64,000 bases of DNA from the NCBI GenBank assembly GCA_963920665.1, contig OY987265.1:25797001-25861000 (forward strand), written 5' to 3'. The translations under genes and the position numbers were made by a program. Positions 49,032-62,768 of this stretch are shown piece by piece. Numbering within the stretch: the stretch's first letter is position 1; every line of letters begins with the position of its first letter. The notes beneath the pieces were generated by a model that did not search any database, was not told the DNA's origin, and saw nothing but the letters and a program-made list of their open reading frames with translations. This stretch comes from Straminergon stramineum (Eukaryota > Streptophyta > Bryopsida > Hypnales > Calliergonaceae).

Positions 49032-49901
49032 TGTCACTTTCACATGTAACACTATTACTTGTCTCAATGCTAGAAATTACTTATACTTGAGACACCTTGG
49101 CTTTGACATTATATAGCCCCCTTTCAAATTTGATAACATATCTATGTAAATTTTAAGAGACAGAAAAGTCTTTTGTTTGCATTTTGAATATCAACTTCTA
49201 TTTAAGATTAATTTTGATCTTTTGAAAAAAAATTATGCATTTTTCCCTCAAATTTTATTTAAAGTTAAAAGGTTAAAATATTAACATTAAAATATAGATT
49301 TATATTTTGCAAATTTTGGTGGGAAATATAATATCTTTTAATTGTGTATAGGATATCTACCACATTATTTTGAGATTTCTTCCAAAAAATTACAATGTTT
49401 GATTTGGTGTTATCTACATGTTTGGGGTTCAATTGAAATTTTAAAAATTTCTTTCTAAAATTTTCTTGGCAAGTATCAAAGAAAGCGACAATAATGAATA
49501 TTTTTTGTCCATAAATAGAATTTTAGTTTTTGAAAGGTAAAATTTGGCATTATAGATTGAAATTGCATAAGAATGCAATGTTGGTTGAATGTGTATCATA
49601 GAAAATTATTCTTGTAAAGAGAGAAATAGAAAAACATGTTTATAATATCTACAATGATTCTAAAGGATATATAAGCAATAGTATGAAAAAATTTGAAAAA
49701 TAATTTGGACTTTGAAGGAATAAAGAGGCTTTGGTGGCCTTTTGACATCTTTTACATATCTTTTACCCAATGAAGGACCTTGAGTTTTGGCTAGACCATG
49801 CTAATTTGTCCTTTGGAATGAGGATGTAAAATAAATCTCACTACAAAATTTTATTTTTTGAAAATTGGTGGAACAGAATAATATGCCAACCTAGGATAAT
49901 T
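49032..49901. other. AT-rich intergenic DNA, no gene seen
   Basis: No element ends or coding frames recognised. Confidence 0.5.
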
Positions 49902-49905
49902 TAAC

Positions 49906-50127
49906 CCTAGAAGGGTCTAAAAGCCCTTTGTAGCCATATAGTATATTACATATTTGGTGGTATTTGATCAGAAAAACATTGACCAAATACTTTTCACTAG
50001 AAAGTAAATTACTGACCATGATAGTATGTAAATAAAAATGTATCATAACTCATCTATTAAACCACAATTGAAGAGTTATAAAGCAAAATACGGATTGTAT
50101 AGAAGGACCCCACGGGCCTTCCTAGGG
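49906..50127. mobile_element. TTAA-flanked MITE, family T, 222 bp
   Basis: TTAA at 49902-49905 and 50128-50131. The left end is CCCTAGAAGGGTC and the right, read inward, CCCTAGGAAGGCCC. The first nine bases after TTAA (CCCTAGAAG) resemble the terminus known for piggyBac elements. It lies just upstream of the CpG-containing zone before the prolyl-tRNA synthetase gene. Confidence 0.7.
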
Positions 50128-50131
50128 TTAA

Positions 50132-52870
50132 AATAGTGTCGTTTAGTGTCACACACACTATAATAGGATAAATTTGTATAGTACATCAAGGTGATTATTT
50201 CTCCCTCTATCCTGAAACCTGGTCTAATCCGGGTATCGCAAGTGGGTCCTACCCGACCCAGTCCGGGCATATGCTGCGTGTATTTCATACCCGGTTTGAG
50301 GATCGCAAGATTCTGCGGGTAAGATCAGGAATCACTTCCTCTCTCCCATTTTTTAGGGCTTAGCCTTCGCCAGAGTCTCTTGCAGTGGGGCTTTGGGTTT
50401 GAGAGCTTCACCCCGGAGGGCGATGGCGAGCTGTTTGTGCTTCTAGAATGTACGTTAAATTGTGCCCTCAAGTCTCTTCACTTGAAGATTTCTTCCAGAT
50501 TCATTGTAATTGAGTTTTAATTCCAAGATTGAAGGGAGTTTTGTGGATTTTCCGCTTCCTGAAACTTGTATGTCGTGAGTCGTAACGTAGTTTTTCGTTC
50601 CATTATTTCCTCTTTCTAAGGTTCCTTTGGATTTTTGAGTTTATTGGAGAAGTCTGACTGTTATTTAAAATGCGAACGAGCTGCTCCTTGCAATTTCTGT
50701 GGTGTAGTGATAGTTTTGTAGTTGTGACTGATGAGTTAGCTTGAACAATTGAGGTATTTTAGATTTCCTCAGTTCATGTGTAGAATGTCATCTCATGCTC
50801 AATGTGCGTGTTGCTAATTGTACTGAATTCTATTGTAGGTTCGTGTCTCACACTGTCCTAGCTTACTCAAAATTTTGAATACTTAGAGTTGCTGCGAATT
50901 TCATAAGGCCTGCGGTGAGGGCTGGATCAGACGTCGTAAGTGATCAAGCGGGCCCCCACCCCGAATTGCTTTGCAGGTTCGAGGAAATCGTTGGAGGCAC
51001 TTTCTTCGGCCTTGTGGGAGCCAGGTGCGGTAAAAAAAAGCCCCGTCCCTCTGAAACAGGCACTCTGTCGCAGTCTCTTGCGCAGGAGAGAAGAAGAGAC
51101 TCTGTGCCGAAGGAGAGAGAAGAGGAGGTCCTTTTTCCTTGCGGGTAAAAACGTCAGTAAGAAATCCGTGAGGGCTGGCGGTCGCATATTTTGTAAGCTC
51201 TGCACCGTGAGGGCGAGAGGGAGCAAACCCGGGGTTTCAGGCCCTCATATCCGACGTCGGACGCCCTGCATAAGCCTCATGTGCGCGGCCCTATATTCGT
51301 CACGTTCTTGTTCTTCCGGGGCTGTGAGTCGCTTTCTTGGTCAGTAGTAGCGCCGAGTCGCTGCTCCGATCACCATTTGCCGCTGGCAAATTTCCACGAG
51401 CTTGATGTAGGTATGGCAATTTGCAACCTCGGTTCTAATTTCATCTTTTTGATATCCTTCTCGCTGCTTTTGGTCTTTTTCGAATGCAGAATTGCAGGGT
51501 TTGTCATTGAAATTGGGTTCACATGCGCGTCCAGGTAATCTCTCTTCCCAGTAATGTAAAGAATTGCAGCCTCTCGAAGGAGCTCAAGACGATCCTGCGG
51601 GGAGTGTGGTGCCGTGGTTGGGGATCAACGGCCTGGAGTTCGGGTGCTTCGTCGTCTTCTGGTTGCTCCAGGTACCGAATCTCAACGCTTTTCTAAACCC
51701 AAATTTGTTGTGTAGGAGGCAACATGAGATTGAAACAATGCAATCTTTTAAGCTTCTACTTGTCTTTTCTCTTCGATGCACACTTTGGGTGCCATTTGGG
51801 GTCTGTTTTGTGAATTTGAATTATTCGTGATCATAGGCTCCACCTAAGCAAACAGGGGTACAAAGCAACAACAAGCATTGAGCCAATATGCGGACAGGGG
51901 AAGGTCGGGGGCTTTGACGGCAATAACTGCACAACACACAATGCAATTATGCATAGCTCAATGTCTCATCACATGCAAGATACAGGATTGTGAACAGAGA
52001 GGGTAGTAATTATTCGTGACGATGAATTGTCTTGTTGACATTGTTTTTAGTTACAAGATTGAATGGGTATAACTAATTGACTCTGGTGCTCTGTATGCTC
52101 TGCTGTCTTGGGAGTGATTAAAGTTGTGGTCGATTCTTCTCTTGTTTAGCTTTTTGCGTTTGTAGCAGCTGTGTATTGGAGTCCTGAAGTGGGATTTCAT
52201 GTGGTACTGTTTACCTCACTTTACTTCTGCTTCATTACCCTCAAGTATTATGCTACTCGTGTACACCATCCTAAGCTCGAGTTTGCCCCTTTTATTAAGT
52301 CCCTCCATTTCCTTGGTGAAGTGCAGATTTCTTTGTGAGACACAATTACCGAGAAGAAAAAAAATGCAAAGATCAATCAGCAAGCCAATCCAAGCTCCTG
52401 AGGAAAGCAACTAGAGTTGGATACTTCACGTACCCTTCCAAGTAAGCTTGACAGTTTTGCTCATTATTGTCACTTATCGTGTGCACAATGGTTTGATTGT
52501 TGAAACAGCTAGTTCATAGGCATGTTCCGTCGGATTGCTAACGTTGTTTGCTGTGTTGTCTTCCAGGGTAAAGACTTGCAAGGCCATGACTTCAGTTAAA
52601 CAATGTATTGGAACGTGATGCACATTGTTGGCGTTATTTCCATAGTCAAATTGGTTGTTCCAGGGTTCGAACTCCTCAAATATTATAATTAGCATTCCTC
52701 ATTTCAAAAGAGAACTTCAAAGACCTTGGAGTCGGATTGTGCTCTTGTTTTGTTTGCTATAATCGATTTGTTTATGATATATTTTCAAATGGATGAACAT
52801 ACTTTCAAATCCCCATTATGTGTTCATGAACTCTAATGGGGGAAGTGGGAGAGGATAGAGGGAGGGCGCG
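50132..52870 (+). other. CpG-containing upstream zone of the prolyl-tRNA synthetase gene
   Basis: Composition becomes gene-like from about 50200. Frames of up to 135 codons (50940-51347) lack ATG starts or recognised motifs. The zone may hold non-coding leader exons of the downstream gene, a separate non-coding transcript, or remains of another gene; one exon-like segment at 51570 is described separately. Confidence 0.4.
51570..51671 (+). pseudogene. Orphan exon resembling a plant NCS1 nucleobase permease
   Basis: A 102-nt segment bounded by an acceptor-like ATTGCAG and a donor-like CTCCAG|GTACC, phase 0 at both ends, encodes 34 residues containing VPWLGINGLEFGCFVVFWLL. The pattern LG...LEF..F..FW resembles a transmembrane segment of plant plastid nucleobase transporters of the NCS1 family. 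Third positions are almost all G or C, unlike the neighbouring gene. No further exon of such a transporter was recognised within several kb, so it is probably a captured or relict exon. The assignment rests on memory of the family pattern and is tentative. Confidence 0.35.
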
Positions 52871-55569
<2,699 letters not shown>

Positions 55570-56050
55570 TACTTTGAAGATCATTCTATATTCTTTTCGT
55601 GGCCAGTACGGCAGTTTGTTTGTAGTTTTTAAACAGGAAATTGGAAAGACAGGCGACATTCATCAAAATGAAGGATTTTCTTTGCCGATTGCAAGGTATT
55701 CAACCCTGAGAAGACGGGTCTGTAACCAAGATGTGAGCCCCATTCGGCCACTACAACTAATTGGAAATATCTTCTTTTCTTTTTCACATATGATTTCACA
55801 TGCCTCCTATTTGTGAATTAATTTCTGGATTTTTTTAATGAAGATTTGTCATTATGATGGATTTCTGAAGACTGAAAATTGAGGAAAATTCATTTGATGA
55901 ACAAAATAGACACATCCTAGAACTCATGAAGTCACATCGTTGATTATAGTGTTACAATATAGACACATTATTGAAGAACAGACAAAAATTTGTTTTTTCA
56001 GCATATTAGATGTGCTTCATTCAGTCAACACTAAGAATCTTATTGATAAA
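55570..56050 (+). other. 3' region of the synthetase gene, then intergenic DNA
   Basis: Gene-like composition continues to about 55800. No consensus AATAAA stands out near the stop; AT-rich DNA follows. No other gene seen. Confidence 0.4.
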
Positions 56051-56948
56051 CCCCTAAATGCCCAAACAATGTTTTTTGGCAGAGTTTTTATTCATTTTTT
56101 TTGAAATTTTCACACTAGCCTAAGGAGTAGCTTTAAGGCCCAACACTGATTTTCATAACTTTTGATTACATTGTTCAAATGATTTTGTATGATATGTCAT
56201 TTTCATTGCTCGGTGGGCAGCCTAGGCAGTCTCCAAAAAATTCTGAAAAAATCACTTTTTAAAAAATAAAAAGTTGAAATTGATTTTCTAGGTTTATTTA
56301 TACGTGCAAAGCTTTGAACCATTCCATTTTGATTCATGAAATGAAAGTTATGAGGAGTTTTAGTTTGTAGGCTCTTATGGATTTATTACTGTAAAATAAA
56401 CTTTGAAGTCCTTTATTTAACTTAATTTTTAATATTTTTTGAAACAAAAATCAAAGGATGTAGATTGTTAATTACAACATTAGAACCATTGGGATTGGCA
56501 TTTCTTAATTCCATAATTAAATTCTTAACAATTTAGTAATTTGAATCATTCTCTAGTTATTTCTACTTACTATTTTTTTCCTATATGTTGTACAATTCCA
56601 AATGATCTAAATTTTTTCAAGCATGTAGACAACTTGCCTTGAAGAATGAAACCAAAGAAGCACCACCATTTGGGAATTTTTTCTAAATAAATGTAACCTT
56701 GTGAAGTGCAACTGCCCGTTTTTTTGCAAGGCTAAAAAAAGGATTTTTGTCCATTCAAATGCTAATATCTTGCAATCTATATGGTGGAAATTTCTGAAAA
56801 TTTTTCCACATCTTCTAAAACTAGTGTATTACAAGATCCTATGGTTACATGTTTCCAAAAATGTTTTTTTCCTAAAATTTGATACTTGTATTAAAATTGG
56901 TAGTTTGGGAGCGTTTTTCTTGAAAACATAGTCAAATTCATGTAGGGG
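56051..56948 (-). mobile_element. Family T element, 898 bp, old copy
   Basis: The left end CCCCTAAATGCCCAAAC and right end GTAGGGG are flanked by TAAA and TTAT, diverged from TTAA. The reverse complement of 56700-56940 aligns with 33970-34140 (ATAGGATCTTG, CACTAG or TACTAG, GTGGAAAA, CAGAAA). It has no coding frame. Confidence 0.5.
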
Positions 56949-58030
56949 TTATTAGTCATTGTCAAAACCTCTCCCAAAGTCATATAACATATCAATAGAA
57001 AGAAGAAAGGAGACTTTGCATGAATCAACAATAAAAACATTTTGAAAAAGTTAAAATTATTCATTATGACTCTTTAAAAAGTTTAACTTATATCTTTAAG
57101 GTGGGAGAGTCATGAAGTTATTATTTACCAACTCATTTGAATTTTTCAAGAGTCTAGCTCCTTAAAATATTTTTCAATAAAATTTTCTTAATAGGTGAAT
57201 GAAAATGGCAGCTAACTTTAGGAGTTTCAGATTTTTTGGACCTTCATGGAATCAATTATGAATTTTGAATTTGAAATGACAAAGGGTACTAAAAGCATCA
57301 ACCTGTAGTGATCTACTCACTTTGGGTACATTGGTGAATACAATTGGTATATTGAAGAAACAATACTATAGCTTACTAGCAGTTTGGTTAAAAAATAAAT
57401 AATTAGAAAGGTACTTGAATTTTTGGAAAATTATTGATCTAGTTTACCCCCCAAAATATTTCTATACATAATAAAGGATTGCCTAATTTATAGAAATTCA
57501 ACTTGCTCCACATAATTTTGCATCTTTTCTTTGCCAATAACTATAATCATACATTGCAAAGTTTTTTACCTCCCTATTTTGACGATTCTAAAGTACAATC
57601 TCTCTCAAACAAAACATATCTCTCACATGCAACAAACCCCGACACTTAAGAAAATCCTAAAATAGAAGGTAGATAGTTTAGGTTTTGAAGTCAAGACCAG
57701 GGTTTAGGTAAATGTGGCCATCTTGATGAATGTAGCAACAACCATCTAAAATTGTAAGAGCAACTTGGATGAACATCTAACTTATTTAAACCCCATTAAA
57801 GGGTGAAGCTCCCTATGGCCAAAGTAGTCACCAACATGCTTTGTTTATTGGACCAATAGGTGCATTCTTTGTTTATGTAATGAACAATCAAGCCATCCAA
57901 CAAACACTTTTTGGCCTCATTGTTGTTGAAGGATTACTTATATTTTTGAACTCTACAAATTTAATGCGGAGTATATTATTTTTTGTGTTACCTAACTATT
58001 TTTTGCACTTCAATTAATTACGGAGTATTA
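56949..58030. other. AT-rich intergenic DNA, no gene seen
   Basis: No coding frame. GCGGAGTATATTATTTT near 57966 and TACGGAGTATTA near 58019 resemble Stowaway-type terminal words but form no clear pair. Confidence 0.4.
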
Positions 58031-58437
58031 GAGCATCGCCACCCATTCCCTCCGAACACGGCTAGGGAAATGGGGTGGTCTGGGCCTTGCTCCTCCCAAA
58101 CATCTTTTGTGCCCTAGTCATTCCCACCCTCAAGACATGCTAAAAGAAGTCAATCTCAAAGCATTAATGGCTTGGTAGACCAAGGAGCCAATCAACATGC
58201 CAATTGATTAAAAAATACAAGATATAATGTATTGTGGCACACAATCCAACAAACTGACAAAATCAAGCAACCTAACAAAAAGGATGGTGGAGATGGTATC
58301 CTATTGTTTGCTGAGAGACTTTTGGAGTGACAGATCTTTTTTTGTCTATCGTTGGATCTACAGTGAGGCATTTGTTGGAGGCCAACCACGCCCTAGACCG
58401 GGCTGGCCAGCTTTGGTGTGAATGGGTGGCGATGCTC
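58031..58437. mobile_element. Tourist/Harbinger-like MITE, 407 bp
   Basis: The terminal inverted repeat GAGCATCGCCACCCATTC (18 bp, perfect) is flanked on both sides by TTA (58028-58030 and 58438-58440), the 3-bp TWA duplication of PIF/Harbinger elements. GAGCATC-type ends are common in plant Tourist-like MITEs. It lies about 120 bp upstream of the probable first exon of the Dabb gene, so it could contribute promoter sequence. Confidence 0.8.
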
Positions 58438-58549
58438 TTAGGCAGCCAAATCTGACCAAGATGTTAGGTAGCCACGGTATGTCCTTCATACTTTTGGAAT
58501 GGACCATGACGGAATTCCTAGTACTGTAGAACTCAAATGGATGAAAAAG

Positions 58550-58778
58550 AGCTCGCGTTCATCGCTGCGCCGGCATCTTCAAGGAAGTCATTTCAGTGTA
58601 ATCTTCGTCTCTGACAGCAGAGCACCTCTGTTCTTTCACCTCAATCCTTGAAACGCCGTCTTTCAATCTCTGTGTTCTTGTTACTCTCACTGCAGTAGTC
58701 TTCATACTCCTCTTGGGACCCCGCGCCTGGTGGAATTCGACGAAAAAACAAGTTCAATTTCGCGCTTGGAAACAGCCG
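58550..58778 (+). other. Probable non-coding first exon of the Dabb gene
   Basis: CpG-containing, CT-rich leader-like DNA ending at a strong donor, CCG|GTAAGT (58778/58779). The best acceptor before the coding start is a pyrimidine-rich TTCTGTCGTTCATCAG ending at 59366, ten bases before the ATG at 59377. The 5' boundary is not visible. Confidence 0.45.
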
Positions 58779-59376
58779 GTAAGTGTTTGATTCTAGGTCA
58801 GTGGTACACTTGTTTATGAGAGTCCGGTTCTTGTGCTTGATTGAAGAATTACGAATAGAATTAGTAAAGCACGAACACCCAAATCGACACTTCTGGCGAA
58901 GAGGATAGTTTTCAGAATTTTACTTGTTCTTTTCAGCAAATGAAAGAAGATTCCAGCGGACCAAATAATGTATTGTTTGGATTCCTTATGCAAGAGTTGT
59001 GCAGTTTCAAAATTTGTATTTGGTAGATGATCGGATATCGATACTTCAACAGATGTTTAGGTGGTTTATATCTTCGTAATCAATTTGAACACATTGTTGA
59101 ACCCATTGCTCAAGATTATAGGATGACGAATTTGTATTTTTGGCGACGATGATGGGTATCCCTATCTTAGCCATTCGCTTCATGTTCTTGAGTGTTGATT
59201 CAGCTTCACTCACTCTGAGCTGGTTGCTGTGCAATTCCTACTCTCTTTTTTCAAGATTTTGGGAACCTCACCTTGAATTGAGAGCCTTCATTGAGCATGC
59301 CTTTGTGTTGATCATCAATCTTGCAATTTCTGGAGCTCTAAACCAGATTTTTCTGTCGTTCATCAGCACAATTTCG

Positions 59377-60122
59377 ATGGCAGGGGACAGTACCAAGGGG
59401 CCATTGCGGCACATCGTGTTGCTCACCGTAGAGAAGAAGGAGGATGTGCCCGAGGTGGTGAAGACGTTGTCCGACATGTCCAAGGAGATTGTCAAGGGCA
59501 AGCACGTCTCCTGGATCAACTTCGACATCAACTCTGATCTAGGTTTTTGCAACTCTCCTTCATTCTTTCTGATCTTTATATTTCTTTGTGCAATTTTATG
59601 CCGTTGTATGTAAGGTAGTGGATACTGTTTCCATCACTTCAGCCTTTCTGTCGGAGTGTGCTTTCATCGAAATATAGAGCTCTCTGGATTGATCACTTTC
59701 GGTACCGCAAGAGCCAAACTCTCTTATGATCAAAGTGTTTTATCGACCTATATGATAATTTCTTATGCAATTAATGACTCAAAGTGGGAGGTTGTAGATA
59801 GCCGATTTCCATTCAAAGGTCGGTGACTATAGACATTATTAGCCTTGTGACTTGCTAATTGAAGTCCAACCAATTATTGATCGGAAGAGATGAGTTGCTG
59901 TTCGTAACAGGAGTGTGAGCATTAGTAAACTTTCCTATCTTTTGAATTGCAGGTATCAGTTCTGGCAATGCGGATGTGGGGCTTGTGATAGATTTTCCAG
60001 ACGAAGAGAACTTCAAAATTTACCAGAAGCACGACCTTCATGTGGCTGCCATCACTCACAACAAAAAGTTTGTGGTCGCCCGCACGGCTATTCAGATGCC
60101 TCTCCCCAAGTCCAGTTTGTAA
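59377..60122 (+). CDS. Dabb (stress-responsive A/B barrel) domain protein, 111 aa
   Basis: Small single-domain protein. Exons 59377-59542 and 59953-60122 join at phase 1 (CTAG|GTTTTT..TTGCAG|GT) and give 111 residues, the usual size of one Dabb domain. Seen features: N-terminal beta strand HIVLLTV at 12-18, a helix rich in acidic and basic residues (about 21-41), NADVGLVIDFPDEENFKIY at 61-79 (the family's strand plus D/E-x-Y helix start) and H82, H85 in the KHDLHV segment. Dabb proteins dimerise into a beta-barrel; plant members include stress-induced proteins and a few enzymes, but no catalytic role can be read here. The frame is open upstream to 59149, but a strong 5' UTR donor/acceptor pair makes that extension intronic. 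The last residues PKSSL are not a clear targeting signal. Confidence 0.8.
59613..59911 (+). repeat. Intronic repeat R2, copy in the Dabb gene intron
   Basis: Collinear with 53097-53430 in the synthetase intron. A third fragment at about 60741-60812 keeps GATTTCTTATGG, TTCAAAGTTG.AAGGTT and CACTATAA.TGACA.. as in the 53-kb copy. Confidence 0.6.
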
Positions 60123-60488
60123 ATTCATGTACTTCCGGGCTCAGTCTGTATTACGTGCTTACTTGCGATTCTGCTGCGTGTTCTATGCTAGAATATGCTA
60201 GACTCACATATGCCAGGAATCCAGTTAATCCCTGGACCTGACAGACAGTCATGATATTGGAAGTATGCTGTTTTAATGGGAATTAATAACGATACGGTTT
60301 GCTAATTTCTTTGCTAACAGGACACCTTTCTCACTGCTTGGTGTTGTAGGCACTGAAAGTCAATGGAAGGTACCCTTTGTGTCATTTTTTAACACTTATG
60401 TTGAAAAAATAATACATGGATTGTGTTTTGGGGAGATGGTGAAGAGCTGTGGTGTGCATGTTTGAGTACAAGCATGTTTTGATCATCA
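60123..60488 (+). other. 3' region of the Dabb gene
   Basis: Likely 3' UTR directly after the stop; no clear polyadenylation hexamer. Nothing else coding. Confidence 0.4.
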
Positions 60489-60737
60489 ATAAGGTAAGAG
60501 CACCCAATGGCGTCCATGTACCCAATTGCGTCAAATTCTACAGAGCATAATCATTTCAGGCTGTAAATGTAAGATTCTACAGAGTGTAATCATTTCAAGT
60601 TGTAAATGTAAGTAGTCAGTAATTAGCTTATTTTTTTGACCTAAAATGATAAGAGGTCTACAGTCTAACTAGATTTATGCTCTAGAATGAACTGATGCAA
60701 TTGGGTACAGGGACGCCATTGGGTGCTCTTACCTTAT
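60489..60737. mobile_element. MITE, 249 bp, with a ~45-bp near-perfect inverted repeat
   Basis: The left end ATAAGGTAAGAGCACCCAAT is matched in inverse by ATTGGGTGCTCTTACCTTAT at 60718-60737. Similarity continues through GGCGTCC.TGTACCCAATTGC to about 60533 and 60693. The GAGCACCCAATGG core is Harbinger/Tourist-like, but the symmetric flank (GTAA/TTAC) hides the target duplication. It contains a direct repeat of GATTCTACAGAG-type words. Confidence 0.7.
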
Positions 60738-60740
60738 ATG

Positions 60741-60812
60741 TGATTTCTTATGGTATTTCAAAGTTGCAAGGTTGTTGTCCACTATAAATGACAATAGACA
60801 ATCGCTAACCTA
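60741..60812 (+). repeat. Repeat R2, fragment
   Basis: A short stretch homologous to the middle of the intronic R2 copies, immediately after the MITE. It may be a truncated third copy. Confidence 0.4.
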
Positions 60813-62167
60813 AAGAAAATGATTTCCTCTTGACACCAAATTTCAACAATTCCAAGGTTAGATGCATTCAAAATTCAAAAAGTGTTTGGAAAATGCAAGG
60901 TTTTATAGTTTCCTACATTTTTTTCAACCAATGGGAGATTATCCAAGTAAAGATTGTTAATGGTAGAGTTAATATGGCTTTGGACTTTAAATATGTTCAC
61001 AACAAAATTTAGTATCGGTAGATAGTGGCAAAGAACTATAATAATAGAGTTGCAATTTTATGAAGGTGAGTGTAATTTTCGACAATTTTCAGTTCTTTGA
61101 TGATATTGACAATAATAATTTAATTTTTTTGGATTTGTTGGATCAATTATGTTCATGATGAACTCTAGTTTTTGGACAAAATAATTGAACCTAAAAATAC
61201 ATTATACAATTGATTACATATAAATTAAACACATTGTCCTATTCAACAAATATTTCAAATGCAAGTGCATTAAGATATAGCAATTAATGGTCTATGTTGT
61301 ACCCTACAGTCTCTACAATGGCTAATGCTCTCAATTCCATCATCATTTGCATGTTTGTCAAATTGTTGATATTTTAAATTCTATAAATGTCAATTTCTTT
61401 CAATTTTTTGTAAAAAAAACAATCTAAAATGATGTATATCAATGTGCCAAATGTGCCAAAGGCATGAAAAGTTTTTTCAAAGTTCTAAAAATTAATTGAC
61501 AAAAGATAAAGTAATTCCACATCATGAACAAATCCAAATTTTAGACATGGCTAACTTTGAAATTAATTTTCTTTTAAGTCAAAACTAATTTCTTCTTCAA
61601 CTTCCATGTAATGTGTAGTATGTTGCACACTACAACCTTTTGATATCCACTTTCAGACTTTGTCCATGAATGCTTATGGTATGGTTGTTTGAATAAAAAC
61701 ATTTCAAATTTGTACTCAGTTTTGATTGTCACTGTAGGGGTTAACACTCAGCTATTCTATCAAACAAGTGTTACAAATACATTTGCGTTTCCACATCCCC
61801 GTGGAAACCACACCTCCGATAATCAATTAATTTCAACACCACTTAGTGATTTGTTGAATTAGATGGTTCTCTCGTGAGTGTTTTCCACTACAATACTGAC
61901 ATGTAAGGTATACGAACCCCAAATCGCCAGAACAAATCATGGACATTATCGAAAACAAAAATTTGAAGGAAGATAGCACAACACAAGTCTAAGAAGTGAA
62001 GCTCAAAATTAAATCATGTATCCTAATGATCTACGGAGTATAATAAGACTCTCAGCAATACACCTAAGCACTGCAAACTATTAATTCACTCACAGACTAA
62101 AAGGAGAAACAGAAAAGACCAAACTCCAGCAATACCTGTGGCACAGAACAATGATTTGGGGCAACAG
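60813..62167. other. AT-rich intergenic DNA with a lone family T end
   Basis: GTAGGGG followed by TTAA (61741-61744) looks like a right terminus of family T without a recognised left partner. A small hairpin GTTTCCAC..GTGGAAAC lies near 61786-61808. No gene seen. Confidence 0.4.
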
Positions 62168-62481
62168 TAGGCTTACAAATAACTTTCCAAAAGAGCTCAA
62201 AATGCACAGTATTTCTATCTACACACGAGATTCGAAATTGGCCTACACCACCTCCACAAAAACCTGAAAGCAAGTCATATAATTTGCGTCGGACCTTCAA
62301 CTGGTGATAGAAACCCTATGCGAAACAATACATAGGCGAACACGAAACAATTTTCGAGTAGAAGAAGTTCGGTCATCCTCTAATCTGAGGTCTTGATCTT
62401 CTTCAACTGCGAGCTCAGCTGCTCCATCTGCTCCATCATCATAGCGATAACGTGTACAAGGACCAGTACAACAACAAAGCT
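62168..62481 (-). pseudogene. Partial, frameshifted duplicate of the BAP-like gene's 3' end
   Basis: This segment repeats, in the same orientation, the 3' UTR and last ~35 codons of the gene at 62769-63161 (shared words TGCTCCATC, CTTGATCTTCTTCAACTGCG, TGAAAGCAAGTCAT, TTTGCGTCGGACCTTCA). In the coding part the length between the Tyr codon and the Met-Glu-Gln codons differs by two bases, which shifts the frame and brings in stops. It lacks the first two membrane segments and is not functional as a copy. Confidence 0.75.
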
Positions 62482-62768
62482 TTTAAAAACATCCCGGAAA
62501 GAGAAATAAAAACAAAAAGGACCAAAACACCAGGAAAATAGAGATAGGCAAAATTAGGCTTACAAATGTCTTTCCAAAAGAGAGTAAAATGGACAGTATT
62601 TCCATCTATACATCAGAGTCTACATTGGCCTACACCACCTCCGCAAAAACCTGAAAGCAAGTCATCTAATTTGCGTCGGACCTTCAGCTGGTGATAAAAA
62701 ACCCTATGTATATCATTACATAGGCACCAAAGAAACTAAATTCGGGCAGAAGCAAATTTGGTCAGCCT

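Noticed and set aside
52655..52680. tRNA B-box-like GGTTCGAACTC
   Set aside because: No A box or cloverleaf upstream at the required distance.
59140..59376. In-frame extension upstream of the Dabb ATG, with ATGs from about 59149
   Set aside because: A strong donor at 58779 and a pyrimidine-rich acceptor ending at 59366 put this stretch inside a 5' UTR intron, and the 111-residue product from 59377 already has full Dabb length.
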